A stretch of 64,000 nt of DNA. Source: Phytopythium helicoides (Eukaryota > Oomycota > Peronosporomycetes > Pythiales > Pythiaceae). Where the stretch lies: the NCBI GenBank assembly GCA_024867545.1, contig JANFNE010000012.1:434001-498000 (forward strand), given 5' to 3'. Positions 10,121 through 20,591 of the stretch are shown here, in pieces (the stretch's first letter is position 1; each line of letters begins with the position of its first letter). A program made the translations under genes and the position numbers. The notes below the pieces were generated by a model, which was not told the DNA's origin, ran no database searches, and worked only from the letters and a program-made list of their open reading frames with translations.

Positions 10121-11929
10121 TCAAGAACTGGTGTTGACAGGGCGAACGTGCTGCATCATGAACGCTCCGTTGCGCCGAGTCGTGTCGTAGCTGATCTCCG
10201 CCATCTTGTTGAGCTCGATCATGCGTGCCATGAGGTTCGACGGCGACGGGGCTGCTGTCGACCACGGCTGCTCGGATCCCAACGGAGTCGTCGGAGCAGA
10301 AGCCGTCGCGTAGCCTTGCCGCGCAGACGCCGAGTATCTAGACGTAGTCTGCTCGGTCTCCCCATACGGGTCAGCAGGGTAGCCAGACGCCACCTGGAGC
10401 GTCGACGTGAAGCGAGGGAACCGCTCGGTCTGGTTCTGCTGCTGCGGTTGGTTCTGCGACGACCAATCGACCTGCATTGCAGCTCCACGTGGAGTGAAGC
10501 TGTTGCTGTTCCTGCCAAACTCAGACGCCGATGACTGCTTCCGAGCACGCGGTTCGTAGGATGGAAGCAGCCGGATACCGCCCTTAGGCGTGCTCCTGGC
10601 CATCGGTGTCGGCATGGACGACGTCGAACCTGTCGAGTCAGTGCGAGTTCGGAGGCTTTCCTTGCTGCGGATGCTGTCCTTGCTCACGGGCGAGTACAGC
10701 GTCGTCTTGACAGGGAAGCGAACGCTCCTCCCTCGTGCTCGACCCATCCTGTGATTCGACGTAGGAACTGCTGCAACCTGGGTCGCGGGCTGACCAGCTT
10801 CTGTCTCGCCTACTGGAACTGCTGTCGGCCTCCGCTTGCCACCGTTGCCAGCGATCACGGCACATGGCTTGCAAGCCGATATCTTCTCGAAGTAGCCACC
10901 GCCGCTGGCGTCGTATCTCGGGACAAAGCAGCGCTTGAGCAGTCGGCAACGCGTGCACACGACCTCTGCGCACACATCACAGCTCACGAACCCATGGAAG
11001 AGCTTCTTCTTGCGCCTGCAGATGGCGCACTCGTTCTTGCGCTTCTCGGATGCGCCTGCTTCGAGCACGGCCACGACCTCCAGCGGGTTGTTGGTCTCTC
11101 TCTTCCTCTCACCCTGCTTTTTGCGGTTGGCTCGCATCATCATAGTCAGTCGCTTGGACTCGGCGCACTCGATCAGGTTGGCGACGTTGAAGAGCGTGTC
11201 GGTCGAAACAAGCGACGCGAGCGTCAGTGGCACCGATGAGCTGCGACGGCTGCTACGCGAGGTCGAGCTGCTGCGCAGACTCGAGCTGCTGCTCCCCACC
11301 TCGGCCGTGGCGACCAGGAACACATCAATGACGTCGTTATTGAGCTGTTGGAACAGGCACCGCACACTCGCACCGTCCGCTCGATCGGATAACCCGGAGA
11401 GAATATAAAAGCCGATGAGCTCGCCCGTCTTGCCATGCCGTGTGTGGCCGTGGTACTCGAGGAACTTGGCGCTCGCGCTCGCGTCGGCGCCTCTCCTCGA
11501 CACGGACTTGACGCTCAGCGAGCAGGCGTCCAGCAGCCAGTCGTCTCCATTCGGCTTGGTGTCGTCTCGCGCCCCGTACGCCGGCGGCGGCTCGAGCGTC
11601 GCTAGGACCACGCTATTGGCCACGTCGTCGCCGAACAGGAATCCGTGGAGCAGCGCGAGCTGCTCGAGCGACTCGCACGCCGTCGCGAACAGCGCGTGCT
11701 CCACCCTGCCTCGCAGGCGTCCGACGCAGAGCAGGTTGCGCAGCGAGCCAGCGCTGCTGGAGCTGGACGCGCGCTCGCGGAAGAGCTGCAGCGAGTCGCG
11801 CGAGGCCAGCGGCTTCCACCGGTTGGGGTTGACGCGCGCACCGTCCTCGCGCGAGAAGATCTCGAGCTCGTGCATGGCGCCGGCCAGCAGCGCCGCCGCC
11901 GCGGAGCGCGAGGCCTGGCGGTCCGTCAT
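10121..11929 (-). CDS. START-like / variant FYVE zinc-finger protein (array copy 4)
   Basis: 602 aa, intronless, ATG at 11929. It belongs to a second subfamily with the 12428-14461 gene; both share EDGARVNPNRWKPLA near residue 30-40 and a shorter N-terminus. The START-like region covers about 15-265, with VKSVSRRG, FLEYHGHTRHGKTGELIGF and LFQQLNNDVIDVFLVAT. A poly-Ser insertion lies around 213-232. The zinc finger at about 301-356 has CAIC, CDVC, CTRC and CKPC and no RHHCR. The tail is Ser/Thr-rich and ends with the conserved motif (MIELNKMAEISYDTTRRNG). Probably lipid-binding; the ligand cannot be inferred. Confidence 0.87.
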   Translation of the reverse strand: MTDRQASRSAAAALLAGAMHELEIFSREDGARVNPNRWKPLASRDSLQLFRERASSSSSAGSLRNLLCVGRLRGRVEHALFATACESLEQLALLHGFLFGDDVANSVVLATLEPPPAYGARDDTKPNGDDWLLDACSLSVKSVSRRGADASASAKFLEYHGHTRHGKTGELIGFYILSGLSDRADGASVRCLFQQLNNDVIDVFLVATAEVGSSSSSLRSSSTSRSSRRSSSVPLTLASLVSTDTLFNVANLIECAESKRLTMMMRANRKKQGERKRETNNPLEVVAVLEAGASEKRKNECAICRRKKKLFHGFVSCDVCAEVVCTRCRLLKRCFVPRYDASGGGYFEKISACKPCAVIAGNGGKRRPTAVPVGETEAGQPATQVAAVPTSNHRMGRARGRSVRFPVKTTLYSPVSKDSIRSKESLRTRTDSTGSTSSMPTPMARSTPKGGIRLLPSYEPRARKQSSASEFGRNSNSFTPRGAAMQVDWSSQNQPQQQNQTERFPRFTSTLQVASGYPADPYGETEQTTSRYSASARQGYATASAPTTPLGSEQPWSTAAPSPSNLMARMIELNKMAEISYDTTRRNGAFMMQHVRPVNTSS

Positions 11930-12427
11930 GCAGCGCCGAGTTGCGAAGTGTCAAGATAGTGGGCGGGGCCGCCTGATCAACGACGGACGAGCGGAGCGGA
12001 GCGGAGCAGAGCAGGTCGGAACGCCATCCACCGCCGTAAGCGTCAATTGGGTCGCCCAGCTGCTGCCGCGGAACGGTTACTTACGGTAGATTCGAAACAC
12101 GGTGAGTCGCCGAGTGACCAACAGCATACAAAAACACTTAGTTAATACACCGTGTTTCATAAATCAATCGTCATCGGACGAGATCCAAGCGGAAGCATTC
12201 AGCGCGAGTGTTCGGTTCCACGCGCGGCGCACATGGCGGGCCGGCCGATTTGAAGCGATCTTCAACGCCCATCAGGAAGGCGAGGAGCGGGGCGTCTTGC
12301 CAACGCCACTGTCGGCATCAGCGACTCTGAGACAAATCGCGACGGCAACTGGCCGCAACCCGCCGCTCGCCATCGGGGATTGCAAGGCGATGCCATGTCC
12401 GCCACCAGCACACGGGGAGACGAGCAG
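11930..12427. other. Intergenic between array copies 4 and 5
   Basis: A 498-bp spacer that should contain the promoter of the 11929 gene. No gene or repeat is supported in it. Confidence 0.5.
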
Positions 12428-14461
12428 CTAGCGGGAGCGTAGGTGCTGCGCCATCAGCGTGTTGTTGTGCTGCGTTGTGTTGTAGCTGAGGTCCGCGAGC
12501 TTGCGCAGCTCCAACATGCGTGCCATCAGGTCGTTCGGGGCCGCAGTCCTTGATGTGCCACTCGGAGCCGGCGGTTGCGACGACGGGCCGTGGTACTCGT
12601 AGTAGGCAGGCCGCCGCGAAGCGACAACGACCTGCGAAGGCGTGGCGTCGTGGCGTGAGCTGAAGCCGAGCGATGTTTGAGGTTCTTGATCCCTCGTTCT
12701 CGAGCGCCCGCGAGTTCCTGCCGGCAGCTGAGGAGTAAAGTAGCACGGGAACCGCTCGTGATCGCGAGGCTGTGCTTGGAGTTCCCGGTTCGAGCGGTTC
12801 TTTGTGATTCTAGCTGGATGCGCCTGCACATAATCCTCGCTGCGTGCTCGCTCTTTCATCGGTCGAGCAATGTATGTTCGAGGCGTGGCTGATGAAGAGG
12901 AAGACGGTCGAGTTGCGGGAATTATGCCGTCAAAGCTTTCTCGTCGATCACGGCTGTGGTACTGCGGAGTCTGATCTCCAAAGCGCTGGCTCATAGGTGA
13001 CGGAGGTACCGATCCAGAAGCCGATCTTGGGGTGGCGCAGTTGCTGCTCATGCTCATCTTGCGTAGGCCCATGGAAGATGCGGTAGAGTCAGTCCGACTC
13101 CGTGTTCGATTACCATCTTCGTAATACACCAACCGCATACCAACAGACGAAGTTGCTGATCCCGATGATCCAGAGCTAGTAGTGCGAGATCGCGGGCTGG
13201 ATTTTGACCCACTCGTATCGATCTTGCTTTTTGCTCGATTCATGCGGACACGCTCCGACAGAACCATAACCGGTGCGTCCAATGCATTGCCCGTCGCCGG
13301 TCCGCTGCTCGCCGCCATGGAGCACGGCTTGCAAGCCGAGATCTTCTCAAAACTACCACCACCAGAGCCACCACCACCAACTTGTCGAGGCATGAAGACA
13401 CGCTTGTCTATCCGGCAGCGCCCACACACGTAGTTCCCACACACCTCACAGGCTGTGAAGGAGCTTGTGCTGCCAAAGAACAGCCGCTTCTTCTGCCGGC
13501 ACATGGTGCACTCGGTTGGCTTGGCAGTCTGTCTGTGTTGCACAGCTTGCTGGTTCTCCCGATACATAATTGTGAGAATCTTGGCCTCGGCGCACTCAAG
13601 AAGGCTTGCCATGCCGAAGACCGAGTTGGGAGTGACCAGGACGGACACTGGTGTGGTGGTGCCCTGTGTCGAGTCTGATGCTGGGTCGATGGTTGCGAGC
13701 AGGAAAACCTCGACAATTTCGTCGTTCACCTGTCGGAACAAGCAGCACGCTGCCTCTTGCAGCAGCGGGTCGGTCGGTGTCTTGGGCTGGCGGCGCAACG
13801 TGGTTCCCGATCGCGACTGGCCGCTGCGCTGGCGCTCGATGATGGGTACGACGACGTAGAAGCCGATGAGCTCGTCTGTGGTTTTCGAGCGCGAGTACCC
13901 TCGGTGCTCGACGTACTCGCACTTGACGACGAGCGGGTCGCGCGGGGTCTTGACGTTCTTGGTGAGCGACTTGACGCCGAAGAACGTCGGCTGGGAGGCG
14001 ATGGACGCGTTGTTGGTGGCTGGCGCGGCCGCATCATCCACCGACGCCTCAGTGGACTGGAAGGCGGCGACGACGCCGCTGTCCACCACATCGTCTCCAA
14101 ACAGGAAGGCGTTAAGCAGCGCCAGGTGCTCGAGCGAGTCGCTGCTGGCCGCGTTCACAGCCGTCTCCACGCGTCCGCGCACTCGTCCAGCCACCAGCAC
14201 AGCGGGTGTCGGCGCTTCGGCCAGCGACGCGCGGGGCCGCGCGTGGTCGCGCTCACGGTAGAGCTGCAGCGCGTCCCGCGCCGCCAGCGGCTTCCAGCGG
14301 TTGGGGTTGACGCGCGCGCCGTCCTCGACCACGTAGTGATCCAGTTCCTGCATGGTGCGCGACAGCAGCGCACGCGCGAGCTTTCCGGCCGCGCGGATCT
14401 CTCCCGACGCGCTCATGCGGCGCTTTGGGATCGCGGAGGCAGCCGCGGAGGTCGGGCCCAT
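12428..14461 (-). CDS. START-like / variant FYVE zinc-finger protein (array copy 5)
   Basis: 677 aa, intronless. The ATG at 14461 (MGPTSAAASAIPKRRMS) is the first in frame. It is closest to copy 4. The START-like region covers about 20-300, with FFGVKSLTKNVKTPRDP, YVEHRGYSRSKTTDELIGF and LFRQVNDEIVEVFLLAT. The zinc finger at about 318-380 has CTMC, CEVC, CGRC and CKPC, and a Gly-rich loop before the last pair. The remaining 300 residues are Ser/Arg-rich and disordered-looking. The C-terminus carries the family motif (MLELRKLADLSYNTTQHNN). It is the last of the five tandem same-strand copies; the next gene upstream is a permease. Confidence 0.88.
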   Translation of the reverse strand: MGPTSAAASAIPKRRMSASGEIRAAGKLARALLSRTMQELDHYVVEDGARVNPNRWKPLAARDALQLYRERDHARPRASLAEAPTPAVLVAGRVRGRVETAVNAASSDSLEHLALLNAFLFGDDVVDSGVVAAFQSTEASVDDAAAPATNNASIASQPTFFGVKSLTKNVKTPRDPLVVKCEYVEHRGYSRSKTTDELIGFYVVVPIIERQRSGQSRSGTTLRRQPKTPTDPLLQEAACCLFRQVNDEIVEVFLLATIDPASDSTQGTTTPVSVLVTPNSVFGMASLLECAEAKILTIMYRENQQAVQHRQTAKPTECTMCRQKKRLFFGSTSSFTACEVCGNYVCGRCRIDKRVFMPRQVGGGGSGGGSFEKISACKPCSMAASSGPATGNALDAPVMVLSERVRMNRAKSKIDTSGSKSSPRSRTTSSGSSGSATSSVGMRLVYYEDGNRTRSRTDSTASSMGLRKMSMSSNCATPRSASGSVPPSPMSQRFGDQTPQYHSRDRRESFDGIIPATRPSSSSSATPRTYIARPMKERARSEDYVQAHPARITKNRSNRELQAQPRDHERFPCYFTPQLPAGTRGRSRTRDQEPQTSLGFSSRHDATPSQVVVASRRPAYYEYHGPSSQPPAPSGTSRTAAPNDLMARMLELRKLADLSYNTTQHNNTLMAQHLRSR

Positions 14462-15247
14462 GGCCGCCAAGGCTGCTCGGCCACTGAGAGGAGTGCCGGG
14501 AAGCCCGCTGGAGGAGAAGTGAGCGCGTCAAGCGGAAGCCGCGCGGGTCAACGATTCCCATGTGGCCCAGTCTTTCCGCTGCTTCCCGGTGGGGTCACCT
14601 TGCGGACAGTCCGAGGCGGATATAGTCACTTATTGGTTGGGCTTTGTTCGTCTGATTATTTGTTGATAGAGGTTTTAGCACATACATATTGAAGGCAACT
14701 CCCTATATTAGAGGTCATTCATACAAGTCTAGTATTATAGTATAGAATGAAAGCAGGGAGTTAATCAGCGGCTCCGCTCTCTGGTGCGAGACGAGCCAGC
14801 TGGGAGCCCCGATACTGAAAGCAAGATGAGAGACATGCCTGGTACTGTGGGAGCCGAGTTGATGCCGTATGAACACCGACACAAGGTGTTCGTGCGCCGT
14901 AGGCACAGTCCACAGCGGCAGACGCGGCCTCGTCGGCTCCAGGCGGGGCAGTCCACGGCACTGACTGCACCGCTCTCCGCGCCTTCTGCAGCTTTCACTA
15001 ATGCCGCGAGCAGGCAGATGGCGATGAAGCCACAGGTCAGCACATCGAGCGAGAAACTGGATCCAGTCGCCACATACTTCGACTTGAGGCGGAATCCAGC
15101 TGTTTTCCCGTGGCGACTGACACCGTTGCAGTCACTCAATCATTCGTTTAGTCACTCAAACGAGGGAAGTTGAAGTGGCCCCTCCGCCTGTCTCCTGGTT
15201 TCCTCACTCCACATCTTGCCACCAAGCTACGACATCAACTACTACAA
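14462..15247. other. Intergenic
   Basis: A 786-bp spacer. GCCGGGAAGC at 14495-14504 differs by one base from the motif upstream of array copies 1 and 3. On the minus strand around 14990-15060 there is one hydrophobic segment in an open frame, but it has no ATG and no clear gene structure. Confidence 0.45.
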
Positions 15248-16859
15248 CTACGGCCGCGTGCGGCGCTGCTCGTATAGCCCGAAGGCGGCGCCGGGCGCTA
15301 GGAACGCGAGCAGAACCAGCGCCGTCGTGGCGCTCGACAGCGCGTCGACAGTGATGTAGCAGAGTACGGCGGCGGGCAGCAGCGCGAGCGCCGCCAGCGT
15401 CTTGGGACCGCCAGGGACGCGCGCGGGTCGCGGGATGAAGGGCAGCGCGCGGCGGAGACGCACGATCGACAGGATGATGAGCAGCTGCACGGCACCCGCG
15501 AACGCGTTGGCCATGGGTAGCAGCTGGTCAAAGCCCACGCCAAGCAGCGCCACGGTGGCCACGACCGTCACGCCGACGGCCACGTGCGGCGAGTCGAACT
15601 GCGCGTTGCGCCGCGCGAACAGCGGCGGCAGGAGCTCGCTCTCGCCCATGCCCGACACCTGCATCGACTTGCAGTACACACCGGAGAGGAAGAGCCCGAC
15701 GACCGAGAACGCTGACGACGCGACGAAGAACGCCTTGAGCACCGAGCCGCCGATCGCCATCGCCAGCGCAGGGTACGAGTCACGCGTAAAGTACGTCCAG
15801 TTCGGGTCGTCCACGAGGATGGCACCAGGCATGGGGATGATGTACGTTGCTAGTGTCAGCAGCACAGTCAACAGCACTGCGCGAGAGTACACGCGCGCTG
15901 GGTTGGACACCTCACCAGCGAAGACCGAGGCCATGTTGATGCCGTCAAAAGCCCAGAAGAGCGTGTTCAGTAGCAGAGCCCAATCAATCGACACCGGACC
16001 AACTTGCTCGTCATCACCGAGCGCTGCAACGACGACATTGTGCTCGTGTCGGACCTCCATGAGATCTCCCCAGTCCCGCGCACGCGAGTACGACCACACA
16101 GCAAACACGACCACGGGGAGCAAAACCAAGAACAGTAGCCCAATGCATGCTTTCGCTACGAGTCGTGTGCCCAATAGACTCGGGATTGCTAACAGCAGTG
16201 CGAGAAGGACCTTCACACAGAACTGGGAAACTCCTGACGATGAAATGACGGGAAGAGGGCCGTAATAGTCGTCTAGAATCTGCAGGAAGAATCCCGGGAG
16301 CAATGCCATGTTGCAAATACCAGAAATCCACGACCAGTAGCCGACTTGGAAGCCCCAGAATGGACCGAACGCGTTGAGAACCCACACAGTGAAGCCTCCA
16401 TCTTCTGGGAACGCACAGCACAACTCCGCTACCATGAATGCATAGGGAATCGTCACGAAGAGTGGATACAGTAGCAAGGCAGGCAGCCCGATCCCTGGAC
16501 CGCTTGAAGAGATAATCGGTTCCGACCCGAGAGGACCACCACAGCCAAAGAAGTAGGTGATGGCGACGACGCTAAAAGTTCCAAGCGTACGGCGAGATGG
16601 GGATGCAATTGAAAGAGAGCCCCCAGTTGCCGCGGACGTCGTGCCAATCCCAGTTGCTGCTGCAGAGGTGTTCGACTTTCGATACAGAGTCTCCAAGGTT
16701 GGGAGATCTTCGAGCTCACTGCGAAGTCCCTCATTCACTTTTGTTAGCTAAACGACTATGAACGGATCGCACTGCAAACGATAGAACCTACAGGATACCG
16801 GCGTAGTCGGCCATTTGCGACGATGGGTCGGTCTCATTCGATTTGGGAAAGCTCATCAT
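15248..16859 (-). CDS. APC-superfamily amino acid/polyamine permease, two exons
   Basis: The coding sequence is complement(join(15248..16718,16792..16859)), 512 aa. Exon 1 starts at a double Met (MMSFPKSNETDP); an in-frame ATG also exists at 17048 and cannot be excluded. The intron has a GTAGGT donor, a CTAAC branch-like site and a CGCAG acceptor, and the join preserves frame where exon 2 alone has no ATG. The protein has about 12 hydrophobic segments. ITYFFGCGGPLGSEP and EDGGFTVWVLNAFGPFWGF are characteristic of the APC branch that includes plant LAT/PUT polyamine transporters and oomycete relatives. Another signature is NPARVYSRAV. Expected to import amino acids or polyamines across a membrane by proton symport; the substrate is inferred only at class level. 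Two homologues lie at 35844 and 37740. Confidence 0.87.
16719..16791 (-). other. Intron of the 15248 permease gene
   Basis: A 73-nt intron, GTAGGT to CGCAG, with CTAAC about 30 nt before the acceptor. It interrupts a codon after the second base, the same phase as the predicted intron of the permease at 35844. Confidence 0.7.
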
Positions 16860-17713
16860 GATGCTTTCGAGGCAAGGTACTCGACCCAGGGATATCGGTA
16901 AGCGAGCGACCGGTTTGTTTCTAGAATGAACGACGTATCGCTTGGAGCGGGGAGCCTGGCGGCAACAGACAAACACGAGCCGCTCTTTAATGGTGGACGT
17001 TATAGCGAGCGACTGCTCGGATCGCCAGTCACGGAAGAAACTCAACATGGAAGTTCACGAGAGAAAAAGCGCGGAATCACAACGGCTTGACTGATGCTCG
17101 CCACAAAACCAAGCTTACCGCTCATTCTGTGTGTTTTGTTCGCAAGCTGAGCCTTTCAGAAGTTGCTGGAAAGGAAAGGCGACAACGATGAAGTCTTCTT
17201 GCTATGCTACAAGCTTGTAACTGCGGATTTCCAGGCTTCCTTTCGGAGCCATCAGAGTGCAAGTTTGGTGGAAAGACGTCCCACTGTGATGTTTTCAGCA
17301 GCTTGCTGAGCCCGACAGCCGAGAGACTCTCATGCGTTGGTACTCTATTTGCTCACAACTGCAACGCAGCTGAATCCTATTCGATGAGTCTGGCTTTGGC
17401 TTCGCCACCACCGGCTTGAAGGTGGCATGTGATCTAATGGTAGTGGGAGCCCGACAAGCTAGTCTGTTGACCTCTAATACTCGCCTAGTCGGCGGAGTGC
17501 TTTTCAGTCACCACATTTTTCATAATAACACTACAATTAGAAAGGAAGACTTCTCATCAACGACGACAGCATCTTGAGGGATCTTGGCAGAGGTATGGTT
17601 TGTTCGCATGGAAAGTCAAGCCGTAAACAGTCTACATGTTACCAGGGCTCATCGCAATGATAACGCTGTCTTCTCGGTATCAGTGCGCAAGCCTCTCGCA
17701 GCTGCCACATCGA
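16860..17713. other. Intergenic
   Basis: An 854-bp spacer holding the permease promoter and the 3' flank of the bZIP gene. No gene or repeat is supported. Confidence 0.5.
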
Positions 17714-18952
17714 TCACCCTGCCGTCAGGCGATAAAGCGGTCCGACACAATTGCTCTCCCACCGAAGCACAGCAAGAAGCACATCCATAGCCCAAGAATG
17801 CGCGAAAGCAGTCGAGCACGGACCCATGCGTCCGCCATATCGAACATTGCACCCTCCCGAACCGACCACTCGACCGTTCTCGTCCAGCACTGTCCTGCTC
17901 ACAAAGCTCATTCCGTAATGGAACGACACGTACGACCGGTTCGGTCCCATCGCTCGGCAAAGCTCAATATCGGACTCGATCAGTGGTAGGATTGTTCGTC
18001 CGCTAATGATGTATCCATCCACCGTCTTGACGCGAGTGAGCACGTACAGCGCACTGTAGAAGCGAGACTCACGCGGAAAGTAAATATTGCGTGCCATGAT
18101 GAGCGTATCGTCATTCAGCCGCTGAAGGACACGGAGGTGGAGGTCTCGCACCTGAAAACCTTTGGTCTGGTCGCCGAGTGTCAGTACCTGCCAAGTTTTC
18201 TCACTCAGCTCGTTGGTGTCTTCGTGCAGAAATGACTTGGAGAAGAGGAAAGAGGCGGCTCCGGCTTCCACCGACCTATGATCTTGCCAACCGAGCACAT
18301 TGGTCGCGGCACTACCAGCACTGCTCGCCTCCGCCACTCGCATGTACTTGACAGTATCCAAGTAACTCTCCCTTGCCAGACCGGCAACCGTCGACGGCGT
18401 CAGCTCCGGCAGCAGCGGTAGCACTCGCTGCACCCATGCGAACTCTCCCCAGTCGTCCATTGACTCGTCAGCTTCGATCCGTACATCTCCTGTCTTCTCT
18501 GCGGGCTCCGGCTGTCTCGTGTCGTCTCCGCAGTCGACACTTTCACCATCGCGTGACGCAAGAAGCAGAGCGGAGAGCTCCGAGTGGAACGCAACCTGCT
18601 CGTCCAACTGCCGCCTGAGCGCCGTCTGCTCCCTCCCCAGCCTTTCCAACTCGGCCACTGGGTCCAGCGCGTCCAAGCTGCGCCAGCCTGCCGCTCCTTC
18701 TTGGCCTTCGACAGCCTCTCGCCGCAGCTCCAGCGTCGCCAGCCGCGCCTCGAGCGCCTCGATCGTCGCGCGCAGACCCGACAGCTCCCTCTGCTTGCGC
18801 TCGCGGCCGCGCCGCATGGCCTCGCGGTTGCGCCGCCGCCGCATCTCAAGCTGCCGCTCCGTCAGCGGCGGCCGCACGCGCTTGGGCCCCGGCGCTCGCC
18901 CCGCTCCATCCGTCGCTGCCGCCGCCGCCGCGCCGCCTCCAAGTGGGTCCAT
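17714..18952 (-). CDS. bZIP protein with START-like C-terminal domain (M96-like family)
   Basis: 412 aa, intronless. The ATG at 18952 (MDPLGGGAAAAAATDG) is the first in frame. The basic region at about residues 37-53 (RRRRNREAMRRGRERK) keeps the invariant Asn and Arg of bZIP DNA-binding helices. A leucine-zipper-like coiled coil runs to about 90. The C-terminal 230 residues resemble a START fold, with LQRLNDDTLIMARNIYFP and VDGYIISGRTI. Oomycete genome annotations often label such proteins 'M96 mating-specific'. Likely a nuclear transcription factor whose activity could be tuned by a lipid. It is divergent from the relative at 19355, sharing a 402-bp intergenic region. Confidence 0.85.
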   Translation of the reverse strand: MDPLGGGAAAAAATDGAGRAPGPKRVRPPLTERQLEMRRRRNREAMRRGRERKQRELSGLRATIEALEARLATLELRREAVEGQEGAAGWRSLDALDPVAELERLGREQTALRRQLDEQVAFHSELSALLLASRDGESVDCGDDTRQPEPAEKTGDVRIEADESMDDWGEFAWVQRVLPLLPELTPSTVAGLARESYLDTVKYMRVAEASSAGSAATNVLGWQDHRSVEAGAASFLFSKSFLHEDTNELSEKTWQVLTLGDQTKGFQVRDLHLRVLQRLNDDTLIMARNIYFPRESRFYSALYVLTRVKTVDGYIISGRTILPLIESDIELCRAMGPNRSYVSFHYGMSFVSRTVLDENGRVVGSGGCNVRYGGRMGPCSTAFAHSWAMDVLLAVLRWESNCVGPLYRLTAG

Positions 18953-19354
18953 CTTTCGCCCAGAATGCCCATTGTAAAGTCCGCGGCGGAGGATGGGACG
19001 CACGCACGTTGCCGTTTACTTATACCAAGGTGGTCGACAGGCACCCCTTTATTTGGAAGGAAATCGAATAAAAGAGGTATATGCCACCATCTATTGGGTA
19101 CGTTTTTGTGATCCAGCCAATCACAGCAAGAATGTAAACATCTATGTGGTGCACATTGTGCATCTATCAATCAAATTTAGAGAGGTAGCGCAACCTATCG
19201 TCCAGTTTCCCGCTTGAACCTCGCGTAAGTCTTCATTCTACTCGATTTTGAGCAATGGGTCGCCCCACCCGTACGCCTTTGTAAAGTATCCAGTGCACCT
19301 TGGCGCAAACTGATCCGGCCCGACCAGTGCGAGACCGACTGACCCGCGGAGACC
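18953..19354. promoter_or_regulatory. Shared promoter region of two divergent bZIP-START genes
   Basis: These 402 bp separate start codons of two head-to-head homologous genes. AGCCAATCACAG at 19115-19126 contains a CCAAT box and recurs at 29433-29444 before a third family member. Co-regulation is an inference from the arrangement. Confidence 0.55.
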
Positions 19355-20485
19355 ATGGCGGAGGCCGAGGCGGCGGCCGCCAAGGCGCAGCGGCTGCTGG
19401 AGCTGCGGCGCAAGCGCAACCGCGACTCGATGAGGCGGGCGCGCGTGCGCCAGCGGGCCGAGCGCGGGCGCATGCAGCTCATGATCGACCAGCTGGAGGC
19501 GCAGCTGCGCGCGCTGCTGCGGCGCCAGCAGCTCGACGAGCAGGACCCGACGACCACGAGCTACGCGCTGTTGCGCTACGGGCGGCTGCTGACGGCCGGC
19601 GAGGAGCTCAGGAGGCAGAACAGCGCGCTGCAGAGCGACATTCGCGAGCACGAGGCGTTCCAGTCGCGCGTGGCAAGGGAGACCGAGGACGAGCTCGAGG
19701 ACATGCGCGGGCTCGGCAGGCAGCCCGCGGGCAGGTCCGGGACGAGCGGGAGCTCCGCCGAGGAAGAGGACGGAGGTGACGTGAGCCCGCTGCCGTCGTG
19801 GCTCACGGTGGAGAGGAGAAAGGAGCTCATCTCCTTCGCGCTCGACATGTTCCTGACGAACGCTGAGCGCACGGACGCGCTCATGGAACACGCCAACCTG
19901 GTGCTCGGGTGGAAGGACAAGCGCGGCGTCTTCGACAGCACCTGGGCGCAGTTCGTGCAGACAAAGGAGTTCCCCAACGAGAGTGCCGAGGCCCTGCTTG
20001 CGCGCACGTGGGCCGCATCCACCAACATCAAACAGATGAGCAAGATGCTGTCCTGGGCAACAGGTATGAAGTTGCTGCACCGTCTCAGCGACAGCGCGAT
20101 CATCATCGCGCGCGTGCTGCACCTGCCCAACACGGCTGACCCAGACCACCCCATTCTCTACCGCTACACGTTACTGGTCTTCAAGGCGCCGATCGACGAC
20201 GGATACGTGGTTTGCACGCAAACCATCAACCTAGACGGCGCGGACGGAGTCGAACAGAGTCTGTCACAGAAGGCACTAAAGCAGGCAGGGATGCCGCTCG
20301 TCACCATGTACGGACTCGCCTTCACGCGAATGAAAGGCGGCTCTGGCTGCCGAGTGCAGCTTTCAGGTAGGACTAGTGACGGACAGCTCTCGTACGCGCA
20401 CAAAGTGATCATCGAGTCGCTTCCAGCAGTGCTGCGGTGGGAAAACGCCTGTGTTGCACCTATCCTGCGTGTTGCAGGTGTCTGA
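19355..20485 (+). CDS. bZIP protein with START-like C-terminal domain (M96-like family)
   Basis: 376 aa, intronless, with ATG in a good context (GACCATGG). The basic region lies at about residues 18-32 (RRKRNRDSMRRARVRQR), only 18 residues from the N-terminus, with the canonical Asn retained. A short heptad region follows (MIDQLEAQLRALLRRQQ). Residues about 150-370 form the START-like part, with LLHRLSDSAIIIARVLHLP and DDGYVVCTQTI. The C-terminal pattern, including LPAVLRWENACVAPILR, matches the partner gene (LLAVLRWESNCVGPLYR), so the two are paralogues duplicated head-to-head. Likely a nuclear DNA-binding regulator; ligand and targets are unknown. Confidence 0.87.
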   Translation: MAEAEAAAAKAQRLLELRRKRNRDSMRRARVRQRAERGRMQLMIDQLEAQLRALLRRQQLDEQDPTTTSYALLRYGRLLTAGEELRRQNSALQSDIREHEAFQSRVARETEDELEDMRGLGRQPAGRSGTSGSSAEEEDGGDVSPLPSWLTVERRKELISFALDMFLTNAERTDALMEHANLVLGWKDKRGVFDSTWAQFVQTKEFPNESAEALLARTWAASTNIKQMSKMLSWATGMKLLHRLSDSAIIIARVLHLPNTADPDHPILYRYTLLVFKAPIDDGYVVCTQTINLDGADGVEQSLSQKALKQAGMPLVTMYGLAFTRMKGGSGCRVQLSGRTSDGQLSYAHKVIIESLPAVLRWENACVAPILRVAGV

Positions 20486-20591
20486 CAGGACCGTAGATTG
20501 TACAGGTAAATGGACACGGCAGACTGTAGCTGAGTCAATGCTAATTCATTGAGACACGGAAAAGAAAGCTCCTCAACGAGCTTCGATTACC

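Noticed and set aside
14765..15139. Minus-strand frame with one hydrophobic segment
   Set aside because: No ATG, no consistent splice model, and no family; may be a small membrane protein but unsupported.
19238..20149. 303-codon open frame antisense to the bZIP gene at 19355
   Set aside because: Overlaps a clear bZIP-START gene and has no independent evidence.
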